Source: an uncultured Eubacteriales bacterium
GTDB lineage: Bacteria; Bacillota; Clostridia; Oscillospirales; Acutalibacteraceae
Length of the DNA stretch: 64,000 bases
Direction: 5' to 3'
Assembly (NCBI GenBank): GCA_902491475.1
Contig: CABUHY010000013.1
Location: forward strand, 1-64,000
Under the pieces are notes generated by a model, which was not told the origin of the DNA, searched no databases, and worked only from the letters and a program-made list of their open reading frames with translations. This document shows positions 44,895 to 52,143 of the stretch, piece after piece (the stretch's first letter is position 1; the number at the start of each line of letters is the position of its first letter). The position numbers and the translations under genes are program-made.

Positions 44895-45359
44895 ATGAAA
44901 GCACAGAAACGGATTTGGTGGGGTCTGCTTGCGCTTATGCAGGCGGCGGTATTGGTGCTGCTGATTTTTCAAATTGCCGAGCTTGTGCCGAGAAAGTGGA
45001 AGCTCAATGAGAATGTAAGCATTACCGAAATGTCGGCGAACGGTCAAATGACGGGCGCTCCGTTGAAATTTTACGAAAGTGCTTCCGAGCACGACTACGG
45101 AAAAAGCCATGCAAACGGCGCAAGGTATGTAAACGAATACTCCCTTGCTTCGCAGACGGAGTGGATTTCCGAGCAGTATGTAAGAAGAAACGGTCTTGTC
45201 CCCGATATGAAAGCGGAAAAAATATGCTCGTCTGCAAATGATTTTGCCTACACCCTTTCGGGTGCGGAAAACGGCAGCGAGTGGCAGGTTTGGATAAGCT
45301 TCGGGGCTGACGATGTGCCGTATGTAGCTGTTGTTAAAACGGGAGGCGAGGCAAAATGA
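44895..45359 (+). CDS. Single-pass membrane-anchored hypothetical protein
   Basis: 154 aa. An N-terminal transmembrane anchor (about 9-30, WWGLLALMQAAVLVLLIFQI) precedes an extracytoplasmic domain of about 120 aa with SEWQVWISFGADDVPYVAVV at the end. Unknown family. Ribosome site AAAGGGGGA. It overlaps the next gene by 4 nt (ATGA), so the pair is coupled. Confidence 0.65.
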   Translation: MKAQKRIWWGLLALMQAAVLVLLIFQIAELVPRKWKLNENVSITEMSANGQMTGAPLKFYESASEHDYGKSHANGARYVNEYSLASQTEWISEQYVRRNGLVPDMKAEKICSSANDFAYTLSGAENGSEWQVWISFGADDVPYVAVVKTGGEAK

Positions 45360-45826
45360 AAAAAATAAAAATTTTTGCGGTAATAATTTTTGTTCAGCTC
45401 GTTGCGGTGCTTGCGCTGACGGTTTACAACAATTCTTCGCTCTCAAAGGCGGTCGTTTGGAATGTGAGCGATTACAAGCTTACGGCGGTTAAGCTGCACG
45501 GTGCGGACAGCGAACAGCTTGAAAAGCTCAACAGCGAAATTCAGGCAAAGCTCGGCTCCTTTACAACGGACGAAAATGCACCTGCGTTCAGCACATATAC
45601 GGTGTTGAGCGACGGCAAGAATATGTCGGTGGTTGAAATCACAACCGATTTGAGAGAATATGACGAAGCGAAAAACAGCTTTGCAACCGTCGGTCAGGTT
45701 AAAAACCGCCTGTTTGTGTTTGTCGACAACGGAGAAGTCAAAACCGATTGGCAGGAACAGAGCCCGTTGGGTAAAGTAATAGGTAATAGTGAAGAGGTGA
45801 AAGTTGTAAATAACCGCACAGAGTAA
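45356..45826 (+). CDS. Single-pass membrane-anchored hypothetical protein with repeat-derived C-terminus
   Basis: 156 aa. An N-terminal anchor (about 6-26) precedes an extracytoplasmic domain (about 30-138) with the same general layout as the preceding gene. The last 17 or so residues (from about GKVIGNSEEVKVV) are encoded by sequence 45774-45805 that is shared with the non-coding repeat at 33311-33360, so the native C-terminus has been replaced or extended by repeat DNA. No terminator is seen directly after the stop. Confidence 0.65.
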   Translation: MKKIKIFAVIIFVQLVAVLALTVYNNSSLSKAVVWNVSDYKLTAVKLHGADSEQLEKLNSEIQAKLGSFTTDENAPAFSTYTVLSDGKNMSVVEITTDLREYDEAKNSFATVGQVKNRLFVFVDNGEVKTDWQEQSPLGKVIGNSEEVKVVNNRTE

Positions 45827-45865
45827 AATGTATATCTAATCGGTAGGGCGGGGGCAGCGTCCTTG
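45774..45865 (+). repeat. Composite repeat, family C (copy 2), partly inside a CDS
   Basis: AATAGGTAATAGTGAAGAGG, TGAAAGTTGT and, about 30 bp later, GGTAGGGCGGGGGCAGCGTC correspond to the reverse complement of 33311-33401. The first part overlaps the 3' end of the 45356-45826 gene. Confidence 0.7.
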
Positions 45866-46092
45866 CAGGCGAATGAAAAATTAAGAATGAAGTATGAAGA
45901 ATGAAAAATTGCGGGTGCTTCGCACGTCGTCGTTTGCTCCGTATCGTTCGCAACAGCCTTTGGCTGCCTCTCACTCGCTACGCAACTCCTCCTTTTCCGC
46001 AAAAATCACGCTCGGCTCACCTGCTCGGTTGTAAACGCCCTCCCGACGGCTCGCTGTCGCTACCAACTTTTGCGGATGCCCGAAAACGCAGC

Positions 46093-46118
46093 GTAGGGCG
46101 GGGGCTTGCTCCCGCCGC
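46093..46118 (+). repeat. Palindromic repeat, family C-type GTAGGGCGGG hairpin
   Basis: GTAGGGCGGGGGCTTGCTCC then CGCCGC; GCGGG/CCCGC arms. Related to the GGTAGGGCGGG pieces at 33380-33399 (minus) and 45841-45863. Confidence 0.6.
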
Positions 46119-46136
46119 TAATAAACATCAAATGCC

Positions 46137-46214
46137 GTAGGGACAGGGCTTGCCCCTGTCCTAAAGAAATTTTATATCAGTCATATTGGCGGACAGCCGC
46201 AAGGGCTGTCCTAC
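46137..46214. repeat. Palindromic repeat, family B (copy 3, two hairpins)
   Basis: GTAGGGACAGGGCTTGCCCC-TGTCC (46137-46161) and GGACAGCCGCAAGGGCTGTCC-TAC (46191-46214) face each other, as at 33223-33271. Confidence 0.75.
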
Positions 46215-46261
46215 GGGTCGGCAGTCAATAAAACGGTATATAAACCGTAAAACAAAACAAG

Positions 46262-46294
46262 AAAAGAACCTATCCTTATGGATAGGTTCTTTTT
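46262..46294 (-). terminator. Terminator of the SCP2-aminotransferase-transketolase operon
   Basis: Perfect 14-bp stem (46262-46275 with 46280-46293), loop TTAT; T-rich on both strands, so it can act for the minus-strand operon. Confidence 0.9.
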
Positions 46295-46314
46295 GTAAGT
46301 AATGGTATTCGGCT

Positions 46315-47124
46315 TTATTTAGCCAGGTCGCCGACAGCGAGCATAAAGCCGCCGAACTGACCGCCGAACTCGGGCGCACCGTCCATAATGATATGACCCT
46401 GCTTGACAGCGGTAAGCATATCGTCTGTTCCGAGGAGCGTTCCGAGAGCCGAATCAAGTGTATCAAAGCGAAGTGTGAAGAACGGCATTGCCCGTTTGTA
46501 TTCGCCTCTGCCTGCTCTTGATTTGCCGGCTTTAATTCTGATAAACGCCGAAACCTCGGGATGACCGTCAACCGCAAGTGCGTAAACACGGTCGGGAGAT
46601 TTGAGCGTCCAGTTGTGTATTTCTTCGTGTCCCATCTTGTTAAGCTGGCTTATGCCGCTCGAAAGGAGATAGAACATACATTTAACCATAAGCTGTTTGT
46701 CCTCTTCCTTTTCGGGAGGAGTGGTCGCCGAAAGCACGCTCGACATTTTAAGAAGCGTCATCAAGAATGCCTTGAAAGCGCCGAAATGCTTTGCAATTCC
46801 TCTCATTTTCGGGAGAGTTGCGGGCGAAATTTTGCCCTTGAAGAATGCGTTCATCGCTTCAACGGACTTGAATTCAAGCTCGATATGCGGCTTGGGGTCA
46901 ACCTTATTAAGATGAATAAGCCAATCGTCGGGTCCGTTTATAACATAATGCATTCCGATTTTTCCGCCCTCTGCGTCCGGGTCGAGCGCACTTACCTGAA
47001 TAACGGCGTGCACCTTTTCGTACTGCTTTTTAAGCGACGGAACATCCTGCGCAATTACCTTGATAAGAGGCAATGCGGCATTGAAAAATATTTTATTGGC
47101 ATAAAGCTCTTCTTTAGTATGCAT
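46315..47124 (-). CDS. SCP2-like (sterol-carrier-type) lipid-binding protein, operon-distal copy
   Basis: 269 aa. Two successive half-domains show the SCP2 C-terminal pattern: HIELEFKSVEAMNAFFKGKI (about 80-99), and later PFFTLRFDTLDSALGTLLGT, QGHIIMDGAPEFGGQFGGFM. SCP2 folds form hydrophobic tunnels for lipids or acyl chains; no signal peptide or membrane segment is seen, so it is cytoplasmic. It is distantly similar to the 50400-51161 product that opens the same operon. Lies 45 nt after the transketolase C-terminal subunit. No catalytic residues are evident; role as carrier or scaffold is inference. Confidence 0.6.
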   Translation of the reverse strand: MHTKEELYANKIFFNAALPLIKVIAQDVPSLKKQYEKVHAVIQVSALDPDAEGGKIGMHYVINGPDDWLIHLNKVDPKPHIELEFKSVEAMNAFFKGKISPATLPKMRGIAKHFGAFKAFLMTLLKMSSVLSATTPPEKEEDKQLMVKCMFYLLSSGISQLNKMGHEEIHNWTLKSPDRVYALAVDGHPEVSAFIRIKAGKSRAGRGEYKRAMPFFTLRFDTLDSALGTLLGTDDMLTAVKQGHIIMDGAPEFGGQFGGFMLAVGDLAK

Positions 47125-47169
47125 TTAATCAACTCACTTTCCGATATATAATCAATCTCAATGTATTTC

Positions 47170-48180
47170 TTATACATCGTCGTCCCAGTTGTCGTCCTCT
47201 TCGAAGTCGGCTTTCATAACCTCACGCACAGCGGCGATTATGCCGTTTGCGTCGATGCCGACTTCGGACATAATGTCCTCGTGGAGACCGATGGGAGCGA
47301 ATTTGTCCTGATGACCGAGTCTCTTGAATGCACAGCCCTTGCCTGCTTCAGCCATAACTTCGGCAACAGCCGAGCCGAGACCGCCGATAACCGAATGGTC
47401 CTCAACGGTTATAATTCTTCTTGTATCCATAACCGCCTTGATAATTGCATCCTTATCAATCGGCTTGATGGTATGCATATTGAGCACGCGAACCTTTAAG
47501 CCCTCTGCGTTTTCAAGGAATTCCGCAGCCTGCTTTGCCTGGAATACGCATGAGCCGCAAGCAATAACCGTGATGTCGGTTCCGGGATGAATTTCAACAG
47601 CCTTTCCGACCTCGAAGCCGTAGTCCATATTGTCATAGAGGACACGGTCAAAGCCGCGGTTGATACGGATGTAATAAGGTCCGTAGTTTTCATAAGCCGC
47701 ATTTACGGCATTTGCCGTTTCAAGACCGTCTGCGGGAACGATAACCGTAAGGTTGGGCATTGCCCTTGTTATTGCAAGGTCAACGATAGCGTGGTGGGTC
47801 GAGCCCGCCTGACCGAACGAAGTACCTGCATGCGTGGCAATGATTTTAGCGTTTACATTCTGATAGCAGATGTCGGTGTGGAGCTGGTCGCAGGCACGCA
47901 TTGATGTGAATACCGAGAAGCCCGAAATGAAAGGAATCATACCTGCTCTCGCCATACCTGCGCCTATGCCGAACATATCCTGCTCCGCAATACCTACATT
48001 GATAACTCTTTCGGGGCAAGTTTTAAGAACATCGCCCAACTTTGTAGACTTCGCAAGGTCGGCTGTGATTGCACAAACCTTGGGGTCTTTCTGCATTATA
48101 TCCGAAATTGCCTTGCCGTAGATTTCGGCTGTTGCAACTTCTGTCTGGTCGATTGCGTTATATACAAATCCGCCTGCCAT
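47170..48180 (-). CDS. Transketolase C-terminal subunit
   Basis: 336 aa; pyrimidine-binding plus C-terminal domains of a split transketolase. TEVATAEIYGKAISDIM and RVINVGIAEQDMFGIGAGMA contain the Glu that activates thiamine diphosphate; THAGTSFGQAGSTHHAIVDLA and the C-terminal swivelling domain (VRVLNMHTIKPIDKDAII) follow. An acidic tail (EEDDNWDDD) ends the protein. It starts 2 nt after the N-subunit gene. Transfers two-carbon ketol units; a split pair in this context may be dedicated to a special acceptor rather than the pentose phosphate pathway. Confidence 0.88.
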   Translation of the reverse strand: MAGGFVYNAIDQTEVATAEIYGKAISDIMQKDPKVCAITADLAKSTKLGDVLKTCPERVINVGIAEQDMFGIGAGMARAGMIPFISGFSVFTSMRACDQLHTDICYQNVNAKIIATHAGTSFGQAGSTHHAIVDLAITRAMPNLTVIVPADGLETANAVNAAYENYGPYYIRINRGFDRVLYDNMDYGFEVGKAVEIHPGTDITVIACGSCVFQAKQAAEFLENAEGLKVRVLNMHTIKPIDKDAIIKAVMDTRRIITVEDHSVIGGLGSAVAEVMAEAGKGCAFKRLGHQDKFAPIGLHEDIMSEVGIDANGIIAAVREVMKADFEEDDNWDDDV

Positions 48181-48182
48181 AA

Positions 48183-49064
48183 TTATTTGCCCTCCTTTTC
48201 CGCTCTTGCAACTCTCTGACGGTAATCCTCTTCAAGGTCCTTGCTGTATTTTGCAAAGGTGTCGTCGTCAATAGCCATATAGTGGCAGTGATAGTCGCCT
48301 GCGATTGACTTGATGCCTGCGCCCTTCTGTGTGTCCATAAGGATACAGGTCGGAGCACATTTTTCCTTGCTTCTTGCGATAGCTTCGTCGATAGCGTCGC
48401 AAAGCTCGCCGATATTGTTGCCGTCAACGCAAAGCGTGTTGAAGCCGAAAGCCCTCATTTTGTCTGCGAGGGGTTCAAGTTTCATAACTTCCTCTGTCGG
48501 GCCGTCAATCATACAGTGGTTACGGTCGATAAATACGATGCAGTTTGAAAGCTGATAGTGGTTAATGGTCATAAAGCCTTCCCAGTTTGAGCCTTCGCCG
48601 AGCTCGCCGTCGCCCGTTACAACATATGTAAGGTAATCCTTACCCATAAGTCTTGCCGCAAGAGCCGTGCCTGCCGCAATGGAAACGCCGTGACCGAGTG
48701 AGCCTGTCGAAGCGTCAACGCCCGCAACCTTGTTAGAGTCGAGGTGGATGCCCATCTTTGAGCCCGAAAGGTTAAATGTTTTAAGCTGCTCGGGGTCGTT
48801 GAAGCCTTTGTCGCAAAGTACGGGAGCGTAAGCTATGCCTGCGTGTCCCTTACTGAGGATAAAGCGGTCTCTGTCCTCCCACCGGGGGTCGTCAACCCTG
48901 ATGTTGAGATATTTGTGATAAAGAACGGTAAGAAGATCCATTACACTCAAGCCGCCGCCGATATGTCCGCTGCCTGCCCACATTGTTGTCTGCAAGCAAA
49001 GTTTACGAAGGTCATAAGCTTTATTTTCGAGTGCCAACCATTCCTGCTTGGGTAAATTAGCCAT
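48183..49064 (-). CDS. Transketolase N-terminal subunit (thiamine-diphosphate binding)
   Basis: 293 aa. Pyrophosphate-binding motif GDGELGEGSNWEG (151-163), substrate-region WAGSGHIGGGLSVMDLL (29-45), SKGHAGIAYAP and GSLGHGVSIAAG. Together with the following gene it forms a full transketolase. ATG at 49064 with AAAAGGAGG upstream. In the spacer to the aminotransferase gene there is an 8-bp hairpin (49087-49108). Confidence 0.88.
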   Translation of the reverse strand: MANLPKQEWLALENKAYDLRKLCLQTTMWAGSGHIGGGLSVMDLLTVLYHKYLNIRVDDPRWEDRDRFILSKGHAGIAYAPVLCDKGFNDPEQLKTFNLSGSKMGIHLDSNKVAGVDASTGSLGHGVSIAAGTALAARLMGKDYLTYVVTGDGELGEGSNWEGFMTINHYQLSNCIVFIDRNHCMIDGPTEEVMKLEPLADKMRAFGFNTLCVDGNNIGELCDAIDEAIARSKEKCAPTCILMDTQKGAGIKSIAGDYHCHYMAIDDDTFAKYSKDLEEDYRQRVARAEKEGK

Positions 49065-49086
49065 AGAATTGCCTCCTTTTTATATT

Positions 49087-49108
49087 ACGGGCGGCAAGTT
49101 CCGCCCGT
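49087..49108 (-). promoter_or_regulatory. Intercistronic hairpin between aminotransferase and transketolase genes
   Basis: ACGGGCGG (49087-49094) with CCGCCCGT (49101-49108), followed on the minus strand by AATATAAAAAGG, so no clear T-tract. May be a weak terminator or an mRNA processing or stability hairpin. Confidence 0.45.
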
Positions 49109-49120
49109 CAGAATCCTAAA

Positions 49121-50386
49121 TTAAAAAAGTTCGGGGTGGTTCTTGCGTACTGCGTTGAATGCGTCCTCCGCAATGTCCACGGAAACCTTGATGTCGTCCT
49201 CGGTAAGAGAAGCGTTTATGAAATGGTTGTGGTGCGAAGCGAGGAAAAGACCTCTCGATACACATTCCGCAATCCATTCCTGATGAAGCATAAGACTGTC
49301 GTCATTTGCTATTCTGAGATAGAACAACGCCGGTTCGCCCGAAACGACAAGGTCAAAGCCGTTGTTTGCCGCTGCCGCCTTGAAGCCCTCCGTAACCTGT
49401 GTTCCGAGCTTGCGGAAGAGGGTGGGGGTGTCGAGCTTTTTCATCTTGTTAATGCAGGCTATTGAAGCCGCAAACGGAACGGCGCTCATCCAATAAGAGC
49501 CTGTGTAGGTCATACCCGAAACGGTAGCTTTCATATGCTCGCCGCCGCAGAGAGCCGACATATTGTAGCCGTTTGCAAGCGCCTTGCAGAAGCAGATGAG
49601 GTCTGCCTTAATGCCGTAGTAGTGGTCGCTTCCCGCAAGGTCAAGACGGAAGCCCGTGCGTACATCGTCGAAAATGAGAACTACGCCGTGGTCGTCGCAC
49701 CATTTGCGGACGGAAGCCCAATATTCCTTTGTAGCCACTTCGTTATCCTTGAAGTTGCCGTGGTCGTAAGGCTGAGCGATAAGACCCGCAACATCGCCGT
49801 CGTATCTGTCCCATACCTCGTCAAGAGCCTTTATGTCAAACCACGGAACAACAACATTGTTTGCAACTTCTTCGGGGAGAATACCGGGGTAGTCGATTTT
49901 CTGTGCCCACTGGAAGTCGCCGTGGTAATAGCCCTTGAGGAAAATCATCTTTTTCTTATGGGTGTGAGCTCTTGCGCTCATAACCGCAAGCGTGGTCGTG
50001 TCCGAGCCGTTCTTGCAGAAGAAAGCCCAGTCGGCGGAAGCTACGGTGTCAACAAGGTTTTCGGCACATTCAACCATTACCTTGCCGGGAGAGGTTGTGC
50101 AGTTGCCCTTTTTGAGCTGCTCCATAGCCGCTGCGTCAACATCGGGGTCGTTATAGCCGAGAACATTGGGACCGTAAGCGCACATATAGTCGATATATTT
50201 ATTGCCGTCAACATCCCAGAAATATGAGCCCTGAGCTCTTTCCGAGAAGAAGGGCCACTTGTTTATCGGAATCCAGAGTCCTTCCGACGGACCGAGATGG
50301 CCGTATATGCCTGCCGGAATTACCTTGAGAGCTCTGTCAAAGTATTCACGGCCTTTATCGTGTTTATATTCGGGAAATTTACTCAT
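49121..50386 (-). CDS. Class III PLP-dependent aminotransferase (glutamate-1-semialdehyde-aminomutase-like), copy 1
   Basis: 421 aa, fold type I class III. GSYFWDVDGNKYIDYMCAYGPNVLG (as two pieces, 53-77), FCKNGSDTTTLAVMSARAHT for the phosphate site, IFDDVRTGFRLD with the pyridine-N Asp240, and the PLP Lys268 in CFCKALANGYNMSAL. Such enzymes transfer amino groups to aldehydes or ketones, or perform 1,2-aminomutation. Heme synthesis genes are absent nearby, and the operon context (split transketolase, SCP2-like proteins) argues against HemL. ATG follows GGAGGA. Confidence 0.85.
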   Translation of the reverse strand: MSKFPEYKHDKGREYFDRALKVIPAGIYGHLGPSEGLWIPINKWPFFSERAQGSYFWDVDGNKYIDYMCAYGPNVLGYNDPDVDAAAMEQLKKGNCTTSPGKVMVECAENLVDTVASADWAFFCKNGSDTTTLAVMSARAHTHKKKMIFLKGYYHGDFQWAQKIDYPGILPEEVANNVVVPWFDIKALDEVWDRYDGDVAGLIAQPYDHGNFKDNEVATKEYWASVRKWCDDHGVVLIFDDVRTGFRLDLAGSDHYYGIKADLICFCKALANGYNMSALCGGEHMKATVSGMTYTGSYWMSAVPFAASIACINKMKKLDTPTLFRKLGTQVTEGFKAAAANNGFDLVVSGEPALFYLRIANDDSLMLHQEWIAECVSRGLFLASHHNHFINASLTEDDIKVSVDIAEDAFNAVRKNHPELF

Positions 50387-50399
50387 CTGTTTTTCCTCC

Positions 50400-51161
50400 T
50401 TATGCTAAGTACAAAGCGACTCTGTCAAGAAGTCTGTTCATATTGTCAACCATTGAAGCCATACCCTTGATTTCAACGGTGCCTCTGCCGAGCTCTTCAA
50501 GAGCGTTAACCCTGCCGTTGAAAAGGTCGTTTGCAAGGTCATAATCCGCAAAGGTCATAACGGCTCTCGGATTTTCGGGAGCTTTCTTTATTGCGACAAG
50601 ATGATGGTCCTTAACACGGATAGTGCCCATGGGTCCGTTCTTGATGCCGATTAAAATGTCGCCGTCAACCATATAGGAGGCTGTTGCCTGACCGATAGGG
50701 TCCCGGTTGGCTATCTGCGCCATTGCAACGCAAATGGTATAGAATGTGAGCTGAGTTGAGAGAACAAAGGTCTCCCTGTCCTTGAGCATATCCTCGGTCG
50801 GACGCATAAGCTCGGCAAGCCTGTCGGTAAGTGCGACAAAGGTTTTCAAAAGGAAGTTTATCTTCGTAAAGCCCTTAACGGGGACGGGTGTAACCGTTCC
50901 GTCAATCATTCCGTTGAATTTCTCGCAGGATGAGAAGGGAATTTTGATGTCACATTCCTTTAAGCCGTCCTCCATACGACAGCCCTTTGAAGAAAAAGTA
51001 ATCGTTGCGCTCGGTCCGTCTGTAACGGTAAAGCCGATTGAAACGGGCTTTTTCATTCCGGAAATAAACTCCCTTGCTTTGCTGTCAAGCTCGCAAAGAT
51101 TTTCGAGTGTTCCGAGTACCGCATACATATTTATGTACGCCATTGTTCTTGAATCGGTCAA
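50400..51161 (-). CDS. SCP2-like lipid-binding protein, operon-proximal copy
   Basis: 253 aa. I chose the TTG at 51159-51161 because AGGAGG lies 7 nt upstream; the ATG at 51143 is 25 nt from it. Two SCP2-like halves: CDIKIPFSSCEKFNGMIDGT, PVPVKGFTKINFLLKTFVAL; and AVMTFADYDLANDLFNGRVN, GRGTVEIKGMASMVDNMNRL ending DRVALYLA, which is the usual SCP2 end. First gene of the operon, 13 nt before the aminotransferase. Lipid or acyl binding is known for the fold; ligand here unknown. Confidence 0.65.
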   Translation of the reverse strand: MTDSRTMAYINMYAVLGTLENLCELDSKAREFISGMKKPVSIGFTVTDGPSATITFSSKGCRMEDGLKECDIKIPFSSCEKFNGMIDGTVTPVPVKGFTKINFLLKTFVALTDRLAELMRPTEDMLKDRETFVLSTQLTFYTICVAMAQIANRDPIGQATASYMVDGDILIGIKNGPMGTIRVKDHHLVAIKKAPENPRAVMTFADYDLANDLFNGRVNALEELGRGTVEIKGMASMVDNMNRLLDRVALYLA

Positions 51162-51195
51162 AATAATTCCTCCTATATAAATAGTATAAAATACT

Positions 51196-51231
51196 TGATA
51201 TAATAATATCAAAATCTGTTGTCGAAGTCAA
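51196..51231 (-). promoter_or_regulatory. Promoter of the SCP2-aminotransferase-transketolase operon, with overlapping inverted repeat
   Basis: On the minus strand TTGACT (51226-51231), 17 bp, TATTAT (51203-51208). The inverted repeat TGATAT-AATA-ATATCA (51196-51211) covers the -10 and could be a repressor operator. Confidence 0.7.
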
Positions 51232-51309
51232 TAAATATAAGTCCGTTACGGGCGGAAATTTGTTAAAAACTTATCAAAAAATACAAAAAGATAAATTGCG
51301 ACAAAAAGA

Positions 51310-51339
51310 TTGTGATTTACTGCGTTAATATGCTACAAT
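51310..51339 (+). promoter_or_regulatory. Promoter of the divergent SDR gene
   Basis: TTGTGA (51310-51315), 18 bp, TACAAT (51334-51339), ending 16 bp before the SDR start. It shares the intergenic region with the operon promoter at 51203. Confidence 0.55.
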
Positions 51340-51355
51340 AGAAAAGGTGATGAAA

Positions 51356-52081
51356 ATGCAGAAAACGGCGATAGTTACGGGCGCTTCAAGGGGAATAGGC
51401 AGGGCAATAACAAAAAAGCTTGTCTCGGACGGCTTCTTTGTTGCGGCGGTCTACAACTCCTCGGAAAGCCTTGCGAAAGAGCTTGAAAGCGAGCTTTGTT
51501 CCAATGTAAAGGCTTATAAATGCGATGTATCTGACCCGAAAGGCGTTAATGAGACAGTAAGCGAAATAATCAGAGAGAAAAAAAGAATAGATGTACTTAT
51601 AAACAATGCGGGTATAGCTCAGCAGAAGCTTTTTACCGACATTACCGATGAGGACTGGAACAGAATGATAGGCGTTGACCTCTCGGGCGCATTCTATTTT
51701 TCGAGAGCGGTTTTGCCGTCAATGATAAACGAAAAATCGGGAAGAATAGTTAACATAACCTCAATGTGGGGCGAAACGGGCGGTTCGTGCGAGGTTCACT
51801 ATTCAGCCGCAAAGGCGGGAATAATAGGAATGACAAAGGCTCTCGCAAAGGAGGTCGGGCTGTCGGGAATATGCGTTAACGCGGTCTCTCCGGGGGTAGT
51901 TGAAACGGATATGATGTCGGCGTTTTCCGAAGCGGACAAGCAGGCGCTTAAAGAGGAAATCCCCCTTGCGAGGCTCGGAACGGCGCAGGAGGTTGCAGAT
52001 ACGGTTTCGTTCCTGTGCTCCGACGGGGCGGGATATATTACCGGACAGGTCATATCCGTTAACGGCGGAATTGTAATATAA
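51356..52081 (+). CDS. Short-chain dehydrogenase/reductase, FabG-like
   Basis: 241 aa, classical SDR. Cofactor motif TGASRGIGRA (about 8-17), NNAGIAQ, catalytic Ser-Tyr-Lys (NITSM region; HYSAAKAG with Tyr and Lys) and the C-terminal ITGQVISVNGGIVI, as in 3-oxoacyl-ACP reductases. Without a fatty-acid cluster around it, it could reduce another keto group. ATG at 51356 chosen (AAGGTG 6 nt upstream); ATG at 51350 is an alternative. Divergent from, and likely functionally linked to, the SCP2-aminotransferase-transketolase operon. Confidence 0.85.
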   Translation: MQKTAIVTGASRGIGRAITKKLVSDGFFVAAVYNSSESLAKELESELCSNVKAYKCDVSDPKGVNETVSEIIREKKRIDVLINNAGIAQQKLFTDITDEDWNRMIGVDLSGAFYFSRAVLPSMINEKSGRIVNITSMWGETGGSCEVHYSAAKAGIIGMTKALAKEVGLSGICVNAVSPGVVETDMMSAFSEADKQALKEEIPLARLGTAQEVADTVSFLCSDGAGYITGQVISVNGGIVI

Positions 52082-52143
52082 AGTTGCAAAATATCCGATA
52101 ATGAGATATACTTAAATTTACTTATTAAAAAGGAGATTAGATT

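Larger units (their letters stand above)
45827..46259. other. Gene-free intergenic block made of repeats
   Basis: About 430 bp of repeats between a plus-strand gene and the converging SCP2-like gene. It includes two copies of GAATGAAAAATT (45871-45882, 45899-45910), family C and B hairpins, and a GC-rich segment (45911-46080) bounded by TTGCGG/CCGCAA and TTTTGCGG. The open frame at 45901-46140 translates repeat DNA without a ribosome site. Confidence 0.75.

Noticed and set aside
44700..45446. Minus-strand open frame of 248 codons over the small membrane-protein cluster
   Set aside because: The plus-strand genes have ribosome sites, signal or membrane segments and paralogy; the antisense frame has none.
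45901..46140. 79-codon plus-strand frame after the membrane cluster
   Set aside because: Lies wholly in repeat DNA; codon use and composition unlike neighbouring genes.
49121..50386. Glutamate-1-semialdehyde aminomutase (hemL) of heme synthesis
   Set aside because: Similar fold, but no other tetrapyrrole genes nearby and the operon holds transketolase and SCP2-like genes; family call kept general.
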